From Candidatus Phytoplasma meliae (GTDB lineage Bacteria > Bacillota_I > Bacilli_A > Acholeplasmatales > Acholeplasmataceae): 64,000 bases of DNA. Both the position numbers and the translations under genes were made by a program. The stretch covers positions 62,001 through 126,000 of the forward strand of contig NZ_JACAOD020000001.1 in assembly GCF_016876135.2 (NCBI RefSeq), written 5' to 3'. The notes below the pieces were generated by a model, which had not been told where the DNA came from, searched no databases, and saw only the letters and a program-made list of their open reading frames with translations. Below are positions 60,115-64,000 of the stretch, piece by piece; position 1 is the first letter of the stretch, and each line of letters begins with the position of its first letter.

Positions 60115-62079
60115 ATGAATACTTTCAAATTGAAAACTACTTTCAAACCTAGTGGAGATCAACCATCAGCTATTCAAAAATTAATGCAAGGTTTTAATCA
60201 AGGTTTCCAAGAACAAATCCTTTTAGGGGCAACCGGAACAGGAAAAACTTTTACTATTGCCAACATTATTCAACATTTACAACAAAAAACTTTAGTAATT
60301 GCTCATAATAAAACTTTAGCAGGACAACTTTACAACGAATTAAAAGAAATGTTTCCTCACAATCAAGTAGAATACTTCATTTCTTATTATGATTATTATC
60401 AACCCGAAGCATACATGGCTTCAAGCGATACTTACATTGAAAAAGATTCTCAAATTAATGATAAAATTGATCAATTGCGTCATAATGCTGTTACTTCTTT
60501 GTTAAGTCGAGATGATGTTATTGTAGTTGCTTCAGTTTCATGTATTTATGGAATAGGAGATTTAAAAGATTATCAAAAAGCAACTCTATTACTAAAAATA
60601 GGAGATATATACGAAAGAAAAGCATTCTTGCGAAAATTAATAGAAATGAAATTCCAAAGAAATGAAATTAATTTTCATAGAGGAACTTTTAGAATAAGGG
60701 GAGATATTGTTGAAATTATTCCATCATCTAACAAAGAAATTGGGATTCGTGTTATTTTTTTTGGCGAAGAAATAGAAAATATTCAACAATTTACACTTTT
60801 AAATGGGAAAACAATTAACAACCTTAAAACTTTTAACATCTTTCCTGCAAGTCTTTATGCAGTTAACAACGAAAAAATAAAAGAAAGCATCAAAAGAATT
60901 CGCCAAGAATTAAAAGAACAAATAACACATTTTGAAAAAGAAAATAATCTTTTAGCAGCTCAAAAAATTAAAACGCGCACTTTAAAAGATTTAGAATTAT
61001 TGCAAGAAATAGGATATTGCAATGGAGTTGAAAATTATTCAAGACATTTAGCATTGAAAGCAAAGGGAGAACCGCCATCTACTTTAATAGATTTCTTTGG
61101 CAAAGATTTTTTAACTATTGTAGACGAATCACATGTTACTATTCCTCAAATTAAAGGGATGTATTTTGGGGATTTTGCTCGTAAATCTAATTTAGTCAAT
61201 TACGGTTTTAGACTTCCTAGTGCCTTAGATAACAGACCTTTAAAATTTAAAGAGTTTGAAAATAAAATAGATAAAATGATCTATCTTTCAGCAACTCCAG
61301 GAGATTATGAATTGGCTAAAAAAATACCTATTATAGAACAAATTATTCGCCCTACTTTCATTCTTGATCCAGAAATCGAAGTAAAAAACACTAACAACCA
61401 AATGGATGATCTTTATTTTGAAATAAAAGCGCGAATTAAAAAAAAACAAAGAGTTTTAATCACCACTTTAACAATTAATATGAGTGAAAATTTAACCACT
61501 TATCTTCAAGAATTAGGAATTAAAATAACTTATTTACATAGCGAAATCAAATCATTACAAAGACTTAAAATTTTAACAGACTTAAGAAAGGGTAAATATG
61601 ATTGTTTAATAGGGGTTAACCTTTTAAGAGAAGGATTGGATTTACCTGAAGTTGCTTTAATAGTTATTTTAGACGCCGATAAGCAAGGTTTTTTAAGAAA
61701 TGCAAGAAGTCTCATCCAAACAATAGGGAGAGCTGCACGAAATATCGATGGAAAAGTTATTATGTATGCTGATAAAATTACTAATTCTATGCAAATTGCT
61801 ATCCAAGAAACAACAAGAAGAAGAAGAATACAACAAACTTATAATCAAAAGCATCAATTAACTCCAATCGCTGTTAAAAAAAACATTATAGAAAACGTTG
61901 ATTTAACAGCAAAAAATGTTTCTTTAGAAAAACAAAAAATAGAAAAAAATGTTACAAATGTCAAAGAGGAAATCAAGAAATTAAAAAAATTAATGCAACA
62001 AGCAGCTAAAAACCTTGATTTTGATCAAGCGATTTCTTTAAGAGAGTTGGTTTTAAAATTAGAAAAAATAAATCAATAG
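60115..62079 (+). CDS. uvrB: Excinuclease ABC subunit B
   Basis: Helicase-like damage verification subunit. About 655 residues. AGGGGG lies eight bases before the ATG at 60115; another ATG two codons earlier (60109) touches the ribosome site. Walker A LGATGTGKTFTIANI, beta-hairpin YYDYYQPEAYM, DESHVTIPQ (II), LLREGLDLPEVALI (V), QTIGRAARN (VI), and C-terminal UVR domain (AKNLDFDQAISLRELV) that binds UvrC. Follows uvrC directly. Confidence 0.97.
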   Translation: MNTFKLKTTFKPSGDQPSAIQKLMQGFNQGFQEQILLGATGTGKTFTIANIIQHLQQKTLVIAHNKTLAGQLYNELKEMFPHNQVEYFISYYDYYQPEAYMASSDTYIEKDSQINDKIDQLRHNAVTSLLSRDDVIVVASVSCIYGIGDLKDYQKATLLLKIGDIYERKAFLRKLIEMKFQRNEINFHRGTFRIRGDIVEIIPSSNKEIGIRVIFFGEEIENIQQFTLLNGKTINNLKTFNIFPASLYAVNNEKIKESIKRIRQELKEQITHFEKENNLLAAQKIKTRTLKDLELLQEIGYCNGVENYSRHLALKAKGEPPSTLIDFFGKDFLTIVDESHVTIPQIKGMYFGDFARKSNLVNYGFRLPSALDNRPLKFKEFENKIDKMIYLSATPGDYELAKKIPIIEQIIRPTFILDPEIEVKNTNNQMDDLYFEIKARIKKKQRVLITTLTINMSENLTTYLQELGIKITYLHSEIKSLQRLKILTDLRKGKYDCLIGVNLLREGLDLPEVALIVILDADKQGFLRNARSLIQTIGRAARNIDGKVIMYADKITNSMQIAIQETTRRRRIQQTYNQKHQLTPIAVKKNIIENVDLTAKNVSLEKQKIEKNVTNVKEEIKKLKKLMQQAAKNLDFDQAISLRELVLKLEKINQ

Positions 62080-62103
62080 GTTCTGGTAAATATCAACAAT
62101 AAA

Positions 62104-62152
62104 AAAATAAAATAATTATCAAAACGCTACCAAACATAAGATAATTATTTTT
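62104..62152. terminator. Bidirectional hairpin between uvrB and topA
   Basis: 11-bp perfect stem AAATAATTATC/GATAATTATTT (62110-62120 with 62140-62150), loop of 19, T-run on the plus side and A-run on the other. It covers the topA stop codon. Confidence 0.65.
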
Positions 62153-64000
62153 TTATTTTAGCAGTATTTTTGCATTCAGGGAAACGACTACATCCCAAAA
62201 AATCACCATAACGTCCTTTTTTAATCCATAAAGGGGATTGACATAAATTACATTTTTGATCAGTTTCAATAGATTTTGGTTTTTCTATTTTTGCATTTTC
62301 CAATTTAAGTTTTACTTTGTCTTTCAAAGGAAAAGCATATTTGCATTCAGGGAAGCGACTACATCCCAAAAAATCACCATAACGTCCTTTTTTAATCCAT
62401 AAAGGGGATTGACATAAATTACATTTTTGATCAGTTTCAATAGGTTTTGGTTTTGTTATTTTTTGATCAGCTATTCGATAAAGATTGTCAAATTTTTGGT
62501 AAAATTGTTGCAATAATTGTTTATTATCGACTTTTCCAGAAGAAATTTGTTCTAATTCTTCTTCCATTTGAGCTGTATATTTAATATCAATTATTTGTTG
62601 AAAAAATAAGTTTAAATTTTTCATAGTTAAAATACCTTGCTCAGTTGGTTGAAAACGTTTTTCTACTAAGTCAACATAAAGTCTTTTTTTGAGAGTGAAA
62701 ATAATTTGTGAATAAGTAGAAGGACGTCCTATATTAAGTTTTTCTAAAGTTTTAATTAAAGTAGCTTCTGAAAAACGAGCCGGAGGAGTGGTAAATTTGC
62801 GTACATCTTGAATTTCTTCAGGAAAATAATTGTCATTCAAATTAAAAACTGGAATCACTTTATCTTTCGTGTTATCTGGACAAACTTTTTGATAACCATC
62901 AAATATTTGAATCATTCCTTCTGTTAAAAAACAATAGTTATCGACATTAAAAAAAACTTGATTTTTTTGAAAAATAGCTGGTTTCATTAAACTTGATAAG
63001 GATCTTTTGTAAATAAGATCATAAAGTTTATATTCATATTTATCCAAATAAAGCTTTAAACTTTCGGGAGTTTTTTGTAAATCAGTAGGCCTGATTGCTT
63101 CATGAGCATCCTGGGATTGGTTTTTTTTATTTTCTTGATAGACCCCTAAATATTCCAAACCATAATCGTTTTTAATTAATTTTTGAGCATTTTTAACAAA
63201 TAACTTAGAAAATCTTGTGGAATCAGTTCTCATATAAGTAATCAAACCTATTGATTCTCCGCAAATATTAATCCCTTCATAAAGCTTTTGTGCAACCCTC
63301 ATAGTTTGGTTAGATGTCATATTAAGGGTATTAATAGCTTCTTGTTGCAAAGTAGAAGTAATTAAAGGTTTTTTAGGGTTTTTAAATATTTCTTTTTGTT
63401 GTATTTTTTTAACTATAAAAGGTTTTTCTTTGATGTTTTCCATAATTTGCAAAGCTTCTAAAGCTTTAATCTTTTCATTTTTAGGACTTTGATATTCGGC
63501 TTGAAATCCTTTAAAAAAAGCAGTAATAAGATGGTATTCTTCGGGAATAAAAGATTGTATTTTCTCTTCTAAATCGACAATTAATTTCAAAGCTACTGAT
63601 TGAACTCTTCCTGCTGATTGAGATTTTAGTTTTCTTACCAAACGTGATAATTTAAAACCAATAATGCGGTCTAGCATTCTTCTTGTTTCTTGAGAAAACA
63701 CCAAAAATTCATCAATAATTCTAGGATTTTGACAAGCTTTTAAGACCACTTCTTTGGTAATTTCTCGAAAAATAATTCTATTTTTGCTTTTTGAATCCAA
63801 ATTTAAAACTTGCGATAAATGCCAAGCAATTGCTTCACCTTCGCGATCAGGATCTGTCGCCAAAAAAACTTCTTTATTTTTAGTTTCGCGAATTAAAGTC
63901 TCAACTATGGATTTTTTCTCTTTAATAATTTCATATTTAGGAACAAAACCGTTTTTAATATCAATACCAAGTCTATCTTTCCCTGATAAAGATAAATCTC
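62145..64000 (-). CDS. topA: DNA topoisomerase I (5' end cut by window end)
   Basis: Relaxes negative supercoils. The visible 618 codons begin in frame at 63998 (DLSLSGKDRLGIDIKNG), so the N-terminal part of the TOPRIM domain lies outside. FLATDPDREGEAIAWHL is the TOPRIM DxD motif; LITYMRTDSTRFSK carries the active-site Tyr; AHEAIRPTD and GRPSTYSQIIFTL follow. Two C-terminal zinc fingers (CNLCQSPLWIKKGRYGDFLG plus CSRFPEC) are almost identical, from a 171-bp duplication. An apparent start at 63863 is an internal TTG. Confidence 0.95.
   Translation of the reverse strand, partial: DLSLSGKDRLGIDIKNGFVPKYEIIKEKKSIVETLIRETKNKEVFLATDPDREGEAIAWHLSQVLNLDSKSKNRIIFREITKEVVLKACQNPRIIDEFLVFSQETRRMLDRIIGFKLSRLVRKLKSQSAGRVQSVALKLIVDLEEKIQSFIPEEYHLITAFFKGFQAEYQSPKNEKIKALEALQIMENIKEKPFIVKKIQQKEIFKNPKKPLITSTLQQEAINTLNMTSNQTMRVAQKLYEGINICGESIGLITYMRTDSTRFSKLFVKNAQKLIKNDYGLEYLGVYQENKKNQSQDAHEAIRPTDLQKTPESLKLYLDKYEYKLYDLIYKRSLSSLMKPAIFQKNQVFFNVDNYCFLTEGMIQIFDGYQKVCPDNTKDKVIPVFNLNDNYFPEEIQDVRKFTTPPARFSEATLIKTLEKLNIGRPSTYSQIIFTLKKRLYVDLVEKRFQPTEQGILTMKNLNLFFQQIIDIKYTAQMEEELEQISSGKVDNKQLLQQFYQKFDNLYRIADQKITKPKPIETDQKCNLCQSPLWIKKGRYGDFLGCSRFPECKYAFPLKDKVKLKLENAKIEKPKSIETDQKCNLCQSPLWIKKGRYGDFLGCSRFPECKNTAKIKK
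62169..62455 (-). repeat. 171-bp duplication of the topA zinc-finger segment
   Basis: The sequence TGCATTCAGGGAA starts at 62171 and again at 62342, 171 bases (57 codons) apart, and the next roughly 110 bases differ at only about two positions. Each copy encodes one complete four-cysteine finger. Confidence 0.9.

Overview
The window is a very AT-rich mollicute chromosome segment. I read it as a phytoplasma ('Candidatus Phytoplasma'), species not determined. The reasons are: TGA is a stop and Trp is TGG, so this is not the Mycoplasma/Spiroplasma code; there is no cell-wall gene; and the set of a sucrose phosphorylase, a pssA-psd phosphatidylethanolamine pair, a MATE exporter, nox, sodA, RNA polymerase delta and AAA+/M41 proteins fits phytoplasmas. 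No rRNA, tRNA, tmRNA or CRISPR array was found.

Layout. 1-8.6 kb (minus strand): gyrB (cut by the window start), pyrG, psd, pssA, rpoE, ybaB, dnaX. 8.6-10.2 kb: no intact gene, but an element with 23-bp perfect inverted ends (8975-9904) that contains a 5'-truncated, less AT-rich gene remnant and five 56-57 bp tandem hairpin repeats. 10.2-16.3 kb (plus): a four-gene cassette of two single-pass membrane proteins, a membrane-anchored AAA+ ATPase and a separate membrane-anchored M41 zinc protease, in effect an FtsH split into two polypeptides. 16.3-19.4 kb (minus): MATE exporter and intact sucrose phosphorylase. 19.8-30.9 kb (plus): lysS-dnaE, a HAD hydrolase, a small membrane protein, pheS-pheT and an ABC/FtsX transporter. 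31-37.8 kb (minus): the hrcA-grpE-dnaK-dnaJ heat-shock operon behind a consensus promoter and a CIRCE-like operator, then a DEAD-box helicase. 38.5-40.7 kb (minus): a 739-residue membrane-anchored repeat protein. 41-48 kb (plus): plsY, ligA, whiA-acpS, nox, sodA-nusB. 48.3-49.6 kb (minus): two poorly known genes. 50-56.2 kb (plus): rpsT, a small membrane protein, serS, an unknown gene, trhO, then rplU-prp-rpmA-obgE. 56.4-62.1 kb: a membrane coiled-coil protein (+), ribF (-), uvrC and uvrB (+). 62.1 kb to the end (minus): topA, cut by the window end.

Most genes are housekeeping: replication and repair (gyrB, dnaX, dnaE, ligA, uvrB, uvrC, topA), translation (lysS, pheST, serS, rpsT, rplU, rpmA, prp, obgE, trhO), protein quality control, and membrane lipid synthesis (pssA, psd, plsY, acpS). 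The most interesting part is accessory. The split FtsH-like cassette and the repeat protein are each preceded by a promoter of the same unusual design, TTGC followed by exactly 15 A in the -35/-10 spacer, with a TATAAT or TACAAT -10. These are the two longest homopolymers I see in the window, and they suggest slippage-controlled (phase-variable) expression of a set of membrane-anchored proteins that, by the positive-inside rule, would face outwards into the host cell.
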